A stretch of DNA of 39,962 bases from a virus, in the IMG/VR virus record IMGVR_UViG_3300037264_003948, positions 1-39,962 of that record, one strand, 5' to 3'. A program made the translations under genes and the position numbers. Below the pieces are notes generated by a model, which saw nothing but the letters and a program-made list of their open reading frames with translations, had not been told where the DNA came from and did no database searches. Of the stretch, positions 1-7,199 are shown one piece after another; the first letter of the stretch is position 1, and each line of letters opens with the position of its first letter.

Positions 1-150
1 ATCTACCATGAAGGAGCCTAGGGAAGCACATTCACGAAGGAACCTAATGTATAATAAGGAACCTAATGTATAATAAGGAACCTAATGTATAATAAGGAAC
101 CTAATGTATAATAAGGAGCCTAATGTATAATATCTACCAAATAAGTCAAA
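1..150. repeat. Terminal direct repeat, left copy
   Basis: Positions 1-150 match 39813-39962 base for base except at one site (A at 42, G at 39854). The right copy is continuous with unique sequence to its left and the left copy with the first gene to its right. The simplest reading is a circular or circularly permuted genome whose contig ends overlap, giving a unique length of 39812 bp. Genuine direct terminal repeats are the alternative. The single mismatch means the two copies are not just one k-mer written twice. Confidence 0.9.
37..131 (+). repeat. Five 19-bp tandem repeats, each with SD, ATG and TATAAT
   Basis: Five head-to-tail units of AAGGAACCTAATGTATAAT start at 37, 56, 75, 94 and 113; the last has AAGGAG. 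Each unit holds a Shine-Dalgarno core, an ATG four or five bases later (47, 66, 85, 104, 123) and a perfect -10 hexamer TATAAT. The fifth ATG is the start of the first gene. The other four open an 8-codon reading frame (MYNKEPNV) that stops a few bases after the next ATG. The array therefore duplicates the translation start region of the gene. It could equally be iterons for a DNA-binding protein. Confidence 0.9.
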
Positions 151-737
151 CAAAATCTCCAGAATCATTGATCTGGGCCCTTAAACATTCTATTAAAGAT
201 CAATGGGAGTTGATTGTATCTGGTAATCGCTGGCGCTCTGATTATTTTCCGTCACATAGAACCATGAGCAAGCAAATAGATATCTGCGAGCGTCAGTCAC
301 AAAGAAACACTAAGCTCTTGAGAGAATCTGGTCTTATTTTAATACTCCCCCGAGGCCGAAAAGACGGCAAGAATCTCACCAACAAATACGTGCCTAATAA
401 GAAGTACTTTAAGGGTAATTTCTGGACACAGGTAAAAAAGCTGATACCCGCTCTGGGTAATGTTAATTCCAAAAATGTCACCCTATTAAATGATTACGAT
501 AGTAATAAGTTACAGAGACTAACTACAAGTAGGAACCTAAGTACGAAGGCGGAGCTCTCTGGGGGGTCCAGGGGGGTCCCAACAAGTGAGTTAGCCATTT
601 CAGGTGCAATCGCACCCCCAGTGCCTGTCAAAAAAGAAGAAAAAGTGATTTCCCAGGGTCATACGACCCTAGACAACCTATTGCGTTCGTATGGGTTGAT
701 AGTCACCGAAGAGTTTTTTCAAAAAAGGGGAGAGTAA
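123..737 (+). CDS. Winged-helix DNA-binding protein, possible replication initiator
   Basis: First gene of the rightward early operon, 204 aa. Residues about 40-80 look like a winged helix-turn-helix of the HTH_36 type, in which a 'fPSHRTMSKQ' helix is followed by a recognition helix and 'LRESGLI'. A basic wing (RGRKDGKN) follows. This layout occurs in phage and plasmid replication initiators and in transcription regulators. The C-terminal half is Ser/Gly/Pro-rich and looks disordered. The start is set by AAGGAG at 113-118, but four near-identical start sites lie directly upstream, so initiation may be unusual. It ends in a TAATG overlap with the next gene. The position next to repeated sites suits an initiator that binds them. 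Initiator versus regulator cannot be settled from sequence. Confidence 0.6.
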   Translation: MYNIYQISQTKSPESLIWALKHSIKDQWELIVSGNRWRSDYFPSHRTMSKQIDICERQSQRNTKLLRESGLILILPRGRKDGKNLTNKYVPNKKYFKGNFWTQVKKLIPALGNVNSKNVTLLNDYDSNKLQRLTTSRNLSTKAELSGGSRGVPTSELAISGAIAPPVPVKKEEKVISQGHTTLDNLLRSYGLIVTEEFFQKRGE

Positions 738-1324
738 TGAACTGCAAGAGTCTAAAACTAACTGCATGGGGCGTACGTAAACTTAGCACCGTATTTACCC
801 CTGAAGCGATAGCATGGGCAGATGATTACATGGTCAAGTATCCATCAAAATCAGCTGATACGCTCTTCAATCAACTTTGGCAACTGTGCACAAGTTACTC
901 TAAGACTAATGACTTACGTCCTAACTGGGAGGCTTTACGCAACTTGGACATACCCTATAGCGCAGCTATGGAAGAAAGAAGCGATCCAAAAAGGGGATAT
1001 ACAAACTTCTCTCGTGCTCCTATAAACACTTCCCAGACTCAATCGGAGGGAACGCCTCCTCAGTCGTCCGGGAGCCAGTACGTAACCTTCGGAGGAGTTC
1101 GTTGTTATGAACTTTGCGAAGAAGAGGCTAACAAGCGCCGTAGCGAGTTTATTACCAACGAGGGCGTTGTAGCCGGTATTGATAACCTGGCCAAGATGAT
1201 GGGACAGAAACCCGCCGAGAAATACTTTGAGAGGGTATTGTACAATCTTAAATACATGCCAATCGAAACACAGTACGTCCACAATCCACGAAACCTACCG
1301 GAGGGATATGATCACTCTACGTAA
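737..1324 (+). CDS. Hypothetical protein in the early operon
   Basis: 195 aa, translationally coupled to the gene before it by a one-base TAATG overlap, with a purine-rich AAAAGGGGAGAG just upstream. I do not recognise a family. The N-terminal 70 residues look helical (TPEAIAWADDYMVKY). A Ser/Thr/Pro/Gln-rich linker spans about residues 95-118, and the C-terminal 70 residues (EEEANKRRSEF to VLYNLKYMP) look helical again. The two-domain form and its place directly after a winged-helix protein recall helicase loaders and DnaD-like partners, but no motif proves this. The end overlaps the RusA gene by 17 bases. Confidence 0.7.
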   Translation: MNCKSLKLTAWGVRKLSTVFTPEAIAWADDYMVKYPSKSADTLFNQLWQLCTSYSKTNDLRPNWEALRNLDIPYSAAMEERSDPKRGYTNFSRAPINTSQTQSEGTPPQSSGSQYVTFGGVRCYELCEEEANKRRSEFITNEGVVAGIDNLAKMMGQKPAEKYFERVLYNLKYMPIETQYVHNPRNLPEGYDHST

Positions 1325-1730
1325 TACAGAAGAATTGATCGTAGGCGATTTTAAGCGCTATATAATTCCAGGCGATCCCGTACCCCTAGCACGAGCTCGT
1401 ATGTGCGGCCGCAGCAACTATATGTTTGACTCACAAAAGGCTATCAAGCTTGCCTGGGGAATACACCTAGCCAACCAACACCAAGGCCCTATGTGGGAAG
1501 GCGCTCTTCACATTGATATGACATTTTTTGTATATGCACCACAGATAGGCCGAGCCAAACTCCTAGGACAGTACTGCCATAAACGCCCCGATTTAGACAA
1601 CATGATAAAATTCGTCCTAGATGCTTCACAGACAATTATCTACAATGAGGATAACTGTGTCGCTTCAGTTATCGCAAAAAAGATTTATGACCTAAACCCA
1701 AGAACGGAGATAATCGTATGCAAATTATAA
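1308..1730 (+). CDS. rusA: RusA-like Holliday junction resolvase
   Basis: 140 aa from the ATG at 1308, which follows GGAGGG at 1300-1305; an in-frame start 81 bases earlier would overlap the upstream gene far more. The RusA signature is plain: GDPVPLARAR near the N-terminus, KRPDLDNMIKFVLDA with the acidic metal ligands in the middle, then YNEDNCV and a closing NPRTEI strand. RusA enzymes are dimeric, Mg-dependent endonucleases that cut four-way DNA junctions. In phages they resolve recombination or replication intermediates before packaging. This suits the two Erf-type annealing proteins encoded leftward. Length is normal for the family. It overlaps the next gene by 13 bases. Confidence 0.9.
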   Translation: MITLRNTEELIVGDFKRYIIPGDPVPLARARMCGRSNYMFDSQKAIKLAWGIHLANQHQGPMWEGALHIDMTFFVYAPQIGRAKLLGQYCHKRPDLDNMIKFVLDASQTIIYNEDNCVASVIAKKIYDLNPRTEIIVCKL

Positions 1731-1987
1731 CTAAAGAAGAAATCGGTATGTACCTAAGGGGAAGACGCAAGCTAAAATCTATGTCAAATACAGAGTTAGC
1801 CAAGCTTGTGGGAATATCAAGGACATATATTTCTGAACTGGAAAATGGGCATAAGATAGTTTCACCAACAAGATTAAAATTGATCTGTGATGCAATAGAC
1901 GCAGATTATCAGTACTGCCTTAATTCTTTTAAAATAATCCTAACCGAAATATACAATAAATCACTTTTAAAAAGAGGATATAGATGA
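1718..1987 (+). CDS. XRE-family helix-turn-helix regulator
   Basis: 89 aa with one Cro/C1-type HTH over about residues 10-65: LRGRRKLKSMSNTELAKLVG, then ISRTYISELENG, then RLKLICDAIDAD. This is the standard five-helix XRE fold. The rest is a short basic helix. The ATG follows CGGAGA at a good distance and overlaps the RusA gene. Being buried in the early operon it is probably a Cro-like or late-switch regulator, not a lysogeny repressor; no integrase is present. A possible target is the TTAATTT/AAATTAA inverted repeat between the divergent promoters at 39532-39556, which is inference. Confidence 0.85.
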   Translation: MQIITKEEIGMYLRGRRKLKSMSNTELAKLVGISRTYISELENGHKIVSPTRLKLICDAIDADYQYCLNSFKIILTEIYNKSLLKRGYR

Positions 1988-2589
1988 GCCGATCAACCCC
2001 AGAAGAGGTAGCTGGCAAGATACACAGACAAACCGTTCTAGTAAAATCCTCTCCCCATCATCCTGCAACTACTTCCAAACAGAAATTTATAGAGACAGAT
2101 CTCCAAGCTATCACGGAAGTGAAATTACCGTCAAAAGTTTCATGGATCCATAAAGACCTCCTATCATGGCGTGAAATGCCCGTTACCGAGACATACATGG
2201 ACAGAATAAGCACTGACTTGCATAAATGGATAGAGGACAAACCAGAATGCCTTATGATAGAGGAGTTTCTGCATAGCATTAAGATGAGTTACGATTTCTA
2301 TTCTACTATGAAGGAACGTAGTCCTAGACTACAATCAGCGCATGATTATGCCATGATGGTGCTTGGAATCAGGCGTGAGAGAGGTGGACTTACCAATAAC
2401 CTTAATGCAGGCCTTGTTGAGAGAAGTCAGCACGCATACAGCCGTACGTGGAAAAACGCCATGATTGAACGTGATAAGTCTAAAGCTCAGGAACAGGCTA
2501 ATGCACAGGGTATTGTTACCGTAATGATCCCTGATTTTGGCAAGGACCCACGTGTTCCTGCAAGGCTTAAAAAGGAGGAAGAGAAGTGA
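1984..2589 (+). CDS. Probable terminase small subunit
   Basis: 201 aa, overlapping the XRE gene by an ATGA and preceded by AGAGGAT. Between residues about 55 and 165 it has the helical layout of small terminases: a Trp-containing start (KLPSKVSWIHKDLLSW), helices with LHKWIEDKPECL and FLHSIKMSYDFYSTM, then ARTWK-like residues (AYSRTWKNAMIERDKSKAQ). The C-terminal tail is basic and charged (PARLKKEEEK), as is common where the subunit contacts the large terminase. It lies two small genes before that gene. Small terminases recognise the packaging site and form ring oligomers. No single diagnostic motif exists, so this rests on layout and location. A different DNA-binding protein is possible. Confidence 0.55.
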   Translation: MSRSTPEEVAGKIHRQTVLVKSSPHHPATTSKQKFIETDLQAITEVKLPSKVSWIHKDLLSWREMPVTETYMDRISTDLHKWIEDKPECLMIEEFLHSIKMSYDFYSTMKERSPRLQSAHDYAMMVLGIRRERGGLTNNLNAGLVERSQHAYSRTWKNAMIERDKSKAQEQANAQGIVTVMIPDFGKDPRVPARLKKEEEK

Positions 2590-2912
2590 TATCTACGTTT
2601 TACATTATGACTAAGCTTAAAGACGAATTTTGGGACGAAATTAGCGTTCCTGGTAGTGATGATAGCAACGAATGGCAGATAATTGATCAGATTGTTATGG
2701 AGTCAGAACATAGCGGTGAAACCAACATAACTGACCTTGCATATGAGTACGCTAGACTCAGAAGACTTAAGCCTGATCATGATATAAAACTTGTAATGGT
2801 TAATGTAGGTCCATGCGAAAAAGAGGCCTTGAATGCGTATGAAAGTGCCATCGTTCCTGAAAGGGAGACCGGTCATGTTATTATCAATCATCGCTGCTGC
2901 GGCGATAAGTAG
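2586..2912 (+). CDS. Hypothetical protein
   Basis: 108 aa. It starts at a GTG overlapping the previous stop (GTGA) and preceded by AAGGAGG; an ATG seven codons later has no ribosome site at the right distance, so GTG is preferred. The protein is acidic (DEFWDEISVPGSDDSNEW) and ends in HRCCGDK. No family recognised. Its end overlaps the start of the small membrane protein by 38 bases, which implies translational coupling between the two terminase genes. Confidence 0.7.
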   Translation: MISTFYIMTKLKDEFWDEISVPGSDDSNEWQIIDQIVMESEHSGETNITDLAYEYARLRRLKPDHDIKLVMVNVGPCEKEALNAYESAIVPERETGHVIINHRCCGDK

Positions 2913-3057
2913 CGAGGTCGCTCAGAACATGAGAATTGCTACCATGAACGACATAGATACTATTTGTGGGTTTATTGCTATTTGTATAGGTCTTATCTTT
3001 ATTACGAGCCTTGCTTCTTTTATTGTATGGCTTATTAAATTGATACGTGGAGCGTGA
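2875..3057 (+). CDS. Small membrane protein
   Basis: 60 aa from the ATG at 2875, which has AGGGAG eight bases upstream; an in-frame ATG at 2833 lacks one. One clear transmembrane segment lies at about residues 30-55 (FIAICIGLIFITSLASFIVW), followed by a positively charged end (KLIRGA). A shorter hydrophobic N-terminus (LLSIIAAAAISS) may be a second segment or signal-like. A one-membrane-span protein of this size could be a holin or antiholin candidate or an inhibitor of host functions. Its location beside terminase does not decide this. Confidence 0.65.
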   Translation: MLLSIIAAAAISSEVAQNMRIATMNDIDTICGFIAICIGLIFITSLASFIVWLIKLIRGA

Positions 3058-4421
3058 TGGACGTTGAGAACCAAATTGTTCTTAATCGATTTATACCACG
3101 TGACTATCAAAATCCGCTTATATCAGCGATAGAGCATGACGGCTATAAGAGAGCTATGATCGTGTGGCCTCGTCGTGCTGGTAAAGACGTCGTTGCTCTT
3201 AACCTATTGCTTAGGGCCGCTCTACGTAAACCAATCGTGGCGTTCTATCTGTTCCCAACATACGCACAAGCAAAGAAGGTAATTTGGAAGTCTTTGACGT
3301 CTGATGGGAAACCTTTTATGGATTTTATTCCCAGTGAGCTTATTTCTAAAACAAGCGTTCAAGATATGAGCATTACGCTTAGGAATGGTTCTATCATTCA
3401 GCTTCTTGGGTCAGATAACTATGATAGCTTAGTGGGCACAAATCCAAGTATGATAATTTTGAGTGAGTACGCGTTACAAGATGCAAACGCATTTCGCTAT
3501 CTTTCTCCAGCCTTGAAGTACAACGATGGAACTGCAATCTTCATTACAACACCACGTGGCCATAACCACGCTTTTGATCTGTGGAATATAGCGCAACAAA
3601 ATCCCAACGTATGGTTTTCTCAGGCGCTAACCATTGAGGACACCGGTCATATTTCTGTACAGGACGTCGAAGATGAAATAGCAAGAGGAGAAATCAGCAG
3701 AGACCTTGCACAACAGGAATATTATGTAAGCTGGGACAAGGGTGTTGAGGGCTCCTATTATTCTAAGTATATCGATAAGATGCGCCTTAATGATCAAATA
3801 GGGAATATCCCATATGAGTCATCATTTAAGGTGCATGTTGCTTTTGATATTGGAAATGATTGTACGAGTTGCATCTTCTTTCAAACTATTGGGAACACTG
3901 TAAATATAATTGATTACTATGAAAACTCTGGTTCTGGGCATGGGCTTGAGCATTATGCCAAGGTGATTCTGAGCAAAGAGTACATATATGGCAAGCATGT
4001 ATTCCCTCATGATATGGCGGTAACTGAATGGGGTGGGATCCGTCAAACCAGACTCGAAAAAGCTAAAACCTTAGGCCTTGATGGAATTATCTGTGAGCGT
4101 AAGGACATTGACGATGGTATTGAGGCAGTACGTTCTCTGTTGGGGCGTGTTTATATTGATGAAACTAAGTGCAAGCAACTCATAAAATCTTTGAACAACT
4201 ATCGGCAAGATTATGACCCTAAGCGCAACGTATATAGTGGGATTCCATTACACGACTGGTCTAGTCACGCTGCAGATGCGATGAGATATCTAGCCCTTTC
4301 TGTTAAGAAGCTGCAGCCCAACACAAGCCCAGAAGAACTTGAGCGTCGCTATAGAGAAGCTACTGGAGGAGCGCGTTATAACATGCCCTCTATGTTTAGA
4401 GATGACTTACCACCTTATTAG
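3057..4421 (+). CDS. terL: Terminase large subunit
   Basis: 454 aa from the ATG at 3057 (GGAG four bases upstream, TGATG overlap with the previous stop; a GTG one codon earlier is too close to the ribosome site). The N-terminal ATPase has Walker A WPRRAGKD (37-44), a Walker B-type strand IILSEY (133-138) in which Ser replaces the usual Asp before the catalytic Glu137, and coupling motif TTPRGHN (164-170). The C-terminal RNase H-like nuclease has Asp264 (FDIGND), Asp319 (PHD) and Asp407 (HAADAMR). It pumps DNA into the procapsid through the portal and cuts the concatemer. All catalytic positions are present and the length is normal. Confidence 0.96.
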   Translation: MDVENQIVLNRFIPRDYQNPLISAIEHDGYKRAMIVWPRRAGKDVVALNLLLRAALRKPIVAFYLFPTYAQAKKVIWKSLTSDGKPFMDFIPSELISKTSVQDMSITLRNGSIIQLLGSDNYDSLVGTNPSMIILSEYALQDANAFRYLSPALKYNDGTAIFITTPRGHNHAFDLWNIAQQNPNVWFSQALTIEDTGHISVQDVEDEIARGEISRDLAQQEYYVSWDKGVEGSYYSKYIDKMRLNDQIGNIPYESSFKVHVAFDIGNDCTSCIFFQTIGNTVNIIDYYENSGSGHGLEHYAKVILSKEYIYGKHVFPHDMAVTEWGGIRQTRLEKAKTLGLDGIICERKDIDDGIEAVRSLLGRVYIDETKCKQLIKSLNNYRQDYDPKRNVYSGIPLHDWSSHAADAMRYLALSVKKLQPNTSPEELERRYREATGGARYNMPSMFRDDLPPY

Positions 4422-4431
4422 GAGAAAAGAA

Positions 4432-4794
4432 ATGAAAATGTATTTTTATGAAGTACCACCAATTGACGATAATTGGGAAGCGATGAGACTTATTGATGAA
4501 TTGCCTAATGCTATTAACTGTTGTTGTGGAAAATGTGGTTTACCTGCATGGGTAAAATTGGAATTTGATGCTTGTTTGCTTGCCTCTTCCAAATTTTCAT
4601 GGGGATGTTGGACCGATAAAGAATATTCCCAGCCTCCTAGAGTCTTTGTTCTGCCAGATGAAGAGGAGTTTAAAATAGGATTCGTTTGGAAGACGGTAAA
4701 CAATGGGACAACCTATATCATATCGCCCTTTGAACTCCCCTGGATGGTGACTCCTGACTGGACAGGGACAGAAGTTGTAGAAATTAAATTTTAG
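4432..4794 (+). CDS. Hypothetical Cys-rich protein
   Basis: 120 aa from the ATG at 4432, seven bases after GGAG; an upstream in-frame extension would run inside the terminase gene. Residues about 30-40 carry CCCGKCG, possibly half of a metal site, and there is one more Cys in a DACLLASSKFSWGCW segment. The rest is acidic and rich in aromatic residues and Pro (PPRVFVLPDEEEF, SPFELPWMVTPDW). No family recognised. It lies between terminase and primase in the same operon. Confidence 0.7.
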   Translation: MKMYFYEVPPIDDNWEAMRLIDELPNAINCCCGKCGLPAWVKLEFDACLLASSKFSWGCWTDKEYSQPPRVFVLPDEEEFKIGFVWKTVNNGTTYIISPFELPWMVTPDWTGTEVVEIKF

Positions 4795-4804
4795 ATGATT
4801 GTGT

Positions 4805-5836
4805 ATGAATCTCCTTGATCTTACCTACTCTTATGGCCTATCCCCTCGGTATGCAGCCGCAACTCGCGGTGGTGAATACCATTCAGGATGTCCATTCTGT
4901 GGTGGTAAGGATCGCTTCTGCGTGCAACCGAACTACCAACAGAAGAACTGTTCTGGATTCTATTATTGTAGGCAGTGTGGCAAGAGCGGTGACACTATAA
5001 GTTTTTGTATGCAAGCACTCCATGATACTTATCCACAAGCATGTACTCGTTTAGGAATAACTCCCCAGAGTAAGGACGATGTAAAGACTGTTAAGTCTCT
5101 ATTCGCCCACCTTCTCAATAGACGTGATGAGCCATTTGAACCGACCATCGTAGAAATTCCCAATGAGAAATGGCTTGAAAGAACAAGCGCATTTTGCCAG
5201 TGGGCGAAGACGAACCTAATAAAAGACTCAGCTTCTGCTAACTACATAATAAGTCGTGGGATTGATCCAATTACAATAGATAACTACCTCATTGGGGTCT
5301 CGTCACAAGAGTTCTTTGTTGATAAGTCCTTATGGGGTCTTAAAGAGGACGGGAAAAAGCTGTGGATGCCACCAGGCATAGTAATTCCAACTTTAGATCG
5401 AGATGGTCGCATAATCCGTGTTAAAATTCGTCGTAGTAATTATAAAACAGACGACAAATTGCCACGCTATGTTGCCATTACAGGAAGCGCAACCGGTGTC
5501 AACTTCATAGGAAACAAGAATAAACGCATTGGGATTGTAGTTGAGTCTGAGCTTGATGCTTATATGCTTCACTCTCAGCTGGAGGGTGAATACTTTGTTA
5601 TAGGAACCGGTAGTTGCTCTAAGAATCCGGACGAGTTTTGTCATGAAGTAGTTTCATTCTGTAAGAAAGTTCTTATCGCGTATGACAATGACGAAGGTGG
5701 AGATAGAATGTGGAAGAAATGGAAGAAGATTTATGGGATGCGTGCTATAGCGGCGCCAACTCCCTATGGGAAAGACATTGGCGAAGCGTTTGCTAATGGT
5801 GTGAATATGAAAGAATGGATAACCCAATACGTTTAG
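4805..5836 (+). CDS. DNA primase with zinc finger and TOPRIM
   Basis: 343 aa. The N-terminus has a primase zinc ribbon: CPFC (29-32) with GGKDRF after it, and CRQC (55-58) with GKSGDTI. The TOPRIM core follows: VVESELDA around Glu247 and AYDNDEGG around 294-296, then a YGKDIGEAF segment like the KDIND motif of phage primases. It resembles the primase half of T7 gp4 and P4 alpha but no helicase domain follows, and none is found elsewhere in the window. It would make RNA primers for replication using host helicase and polymerase. ATG 4805 is chosen; a TTG at 4799 is possible and neither has a clear ribosome site. This may mean low or coupled translation. Confidence 0.92.
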   Translation: MNLLDLTYSYGLSPRYAAATRGGEYHSGCPFCGGKDRFCVQPNYQQKNCSGFYYCRQCGKSGDTISFCMQALHDTYPQACTRLGITPQSKDDVKTVKSLFAHLLNRRDEPFEPTIVEIPNEKWLERTSAFCQWAKTNLIKDSASANYIISRGIDPITIDNYLIGVSSQEFFVDKSLWGLKEDGKKLWMPPGIVIPTLDRDGRIIRVKIRRSNYKTDDKLPRYVAITGSATGVNFIGNKNKRIGIVVESELDAYMLHSQLEGEYFVIGTGSCSKNPDEFCHEVVSFCKKVLIAYDNDEGGDRMWKKWKKIYGMRAIAAPTPYGKDIGEAFANGVNMKEWITQYV

Positions 5837-5851
5837 AAGAAAGGAGATTAT

Positions 5852-5932
5852 ATGATTGAGATGATTCTTACTGTGACGTCGATGTGTTTAGTAGTATACT
5901 TAGTGTATAAATTCTTAACCCCAAATTCTTAA
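5852..5932 (+). CDS. 26-residue single-span membrane peptide
   Basis: A very short frame, but with an ideal ribosome site (AAAGGAG, seven bases before ATG). It encodes MIEMILTVTSMCLVVYLVYK and a short polar tail, almost all of it one transmembrane helix. It sits between the primase stop and the next gene's own AAGGAG, filling the gap neatly. Many phages carry such micro-proteins. Function unknown. Confidence 0.6.
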   Translation: MIEMILTVTSMCLVVYLVYKFLTPNS

Positions 5933-5948
5933 TATTTAAGGAGAGAGT

Positions 5949-6311
5949 ATGTTTCGTGCAATAGTCTTTTCAGCATCTATTATGCTAGGGCAACCAAGTG
6001 TTGAAATGGAACTTCCCAATATTCCCATTACCTTATCAACATCTTCAATTGATAATCAAAGACAGACTATAGACATTGGGCCTTGGTATAGAATGTTTCT
6101 TGATCAAGTTGGTTTCCACTTTAATGAGGAAGTAACATTAGTTATTAAAGTGAAACACTATCCAGTGCGCGATTTCGGTCTTTTGTTTGATTCTTTAGGT
6201 GAAGATGTTATTGAGTATGCTGCTGGGTCTAATTGGCAAGATTATGCAGTAGGTGGCCATATTCAAGTATCACCTCCTACGCCAACCGTTGACCAAGAAG
6301 ATAATAAGTAA
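5949..6311 (+). CDS. Hypothetical protein, paralog A of a tandem pair
   Basis: 120 aa after AAGGAGAG. It shares a pattern with the next gene: the start MFRAxVxSA, a hydrophobic N-terminus of about 14 residues, then a Pro-rich stretch, an IDIGPWYR motif (about 45-52), EEVTLVIKVKHYP, and an acidic end. The hydrophobic N-terminus without a clear cleavage site could be a signal anchor. I do not recognise the family. The two genes look like an old tandem duplication. Confidence 0.75.
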   Translation: MFRAIVFSASIMLGQPSVEMELPNIPITLSTSSIDNQRQTIDIGPWYRMFLDQVGFHFNEEVTLVIKVKHYPVRDFGLLFDSLGEDVIEYAAGSNWQDYAVGGHIQVSPPTPTVDQEDNK

Positions 6312-6387
6312 CTATTGCTTTTTTGCTCCCAACTAATGTAACGTAAGGTAAGTACTAATACCTAAACCATAAATCGAAGGAGGTTTT

Positions 6388-6714
6388 ATGTTTAGAGCTA
6401 TGGTCTTATCTGCGGTGATGTTTCTGGGAGGTAATCAACAAGAGGTCCCATTGCAACCGCTTCCCCCAACATTCCCATCCAAACACCCCGTGGTTGACAT
6501 TAGTCCTTGGTATAGACAATTTACCAAGGCAGTTCAATCCAATCCCACTGAAGAGGCGACTCTTCTTATTACTGCAAAACACAATCCTGGCTTTATTGGC
6601 ATAGCTGATGTTGATAAAAGCGGAGATGTTGGATACTTCATACCACCATCTAATTCTTGTTGGGAAGATGATATGTTTAATGCCAACTTAAGAGCCTTGA
6701 AAAACAGGAGATAA
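6388..6714 (+). CDS. Hypothetical protein, paralog B of a tandem pair
   Basis: 108 aa with a very strong ribosome site (GAAGGAGG). It has the same order of motifs as the gene before it: MFRAMVLSA, a Pro-rich linker, VDISPWYRQF and EEATLLITAKHNP. The C-terminal thirds differ, this one ending LRALKNRR (basic) where its partner is acidic. It is the last gene of the early operon, followed by a strong terminator. Confidence 0.75.
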   Translation: MFRAMVLSAVMFLGGNQQEVPLQPLPPTFPSKHPVVDISPWYRQFTKAVQSNPTEEATLLITAKHNPGFIGIADVDKSGDVGYFIPPSNSCWEDDMFNANLRALKNRR

Positions 6715-6752
6715 CTGTATATAGTATTTTTACATATATATTTTCCTCATGG

Positions 6753-6787
6753 AGGGCCGGTTTCTTCATTCCCCGGCCCTTTTTTAT
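6753..6787 (+). terminator. Rho-independent terminator ending the early operon
   Basis: A perfect 8-bp stem AGGGCCGG (6753-6760) pairs with CCGGCCCT (6773-6780) around a 12-base loop, followed at once by TTTTTATT. This is a textbook intrinsic terminator for rightward transcription. Confidence 0.92.
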
Positions 6788-6812
6788 TAAAACATCGTAT
6801 TCTAGCTGCTTT

Positions 6813-6840
6813 TTGACATTGTTTTACTGTATGCCATACT
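6813..6840 (+). promoter_or_regulatory. Sigma70-like promoter for the late block
   Basis: Perfect -35 TTGACA at 6813-6818, a 16-base spacer and -10 CATACT at 6835-6840 preceded by TGC (extended -10). It lies just after the terminator and before the first late gene, so it probably restarts rightward transcription. The match is by eye. Confidence 0.65.
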
Positions 6841-6885
6841 CTTTTTGTAGTAGTTATTATCTATAGCGTACCCATAGGAACACAC

Positions 6886-7122
6886 ATGAAAATCTTAAAA
6901 TTTACACATTCTCTGCACCGTCGCTGGAATCAGCGAATGGTGGCATGTTCTCTTGTTTCCATACTACATCAAGGTACGGTAAACACTGCAATCAATACTC
7001 CTCTTGAACCATCTCTATTGGAAGCTCCAGGAGCAACACTAAGAGATGAACCAGTTGTGAAAAGACCCTATGTACGACCAATTCCACAATATAAGCCTCG
7101 TGTTGTAAAACCAGTTAGTTAA
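6886..7122 (+). CDS. Hypothetical Pro-rich basic protein
   Basis: 78 aa, ATG preceded by AGGA at six bases. The first 30 residues are basic with a hydrophobic patch (RMVACSLVSIL), and the last 20 are Pro/Arg/Lys-rich (VVKRPYVRPIPQYKPRVVKP). No family recognised. It is the first gene after the late promoter. A rather weak ribosome site makes it less certain than its neighbours. Confidence 0.55.
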   Translation: MKILKFTHSLHRRWNQRMVACSLVSILHQGTVNTAINTPLEPSLLEAPGATLRDEPVVKRPYVRPIPQYKPRVVKPVS

Positions 7123-7158
7123 TAAAACTATAATAAACTTGCTCTGCAGGCTGGCTCC

Positions 7159-7189
7159 TTCTAGACTACTTGTAAAAGGTACTCTAGAA
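7159..7189 (+). other. Stem-loop before the portal ribosome site
   Basis: TTCTAGA (7159-7165) pairs with TCTAGAA (7183-7189), with an extra TAC/GTA inside. The structure ends at the portal Shine-Dalgarno AAAGGA, so it could tune portal translation or mark an RNA processing site. Confidence 0.4.
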
Positions 7190-7199
7190 AGGATTTACT

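Noticed and set aside
1-131. CRISPR array
   Set aside because: Units are contiguous with no unique spacers between repeats and no cas genes are present. The same holds for the arrays at 22017 and 37567.
1227-1307. Longer RusA start at 1227
   Set aside because: It would overlap the upstream gene by almost 100 bases, whereas ATG 1308 has GGAGGG at the right distance and begins just before the conserved region.
1718-1987. Lysogeny repressor
   Set aside because: The HTH protein is only 89 aa, without a peptidase or oligomerisation domain, and no integrase or attachment site is visible. A Cro-like regulator is more likely.
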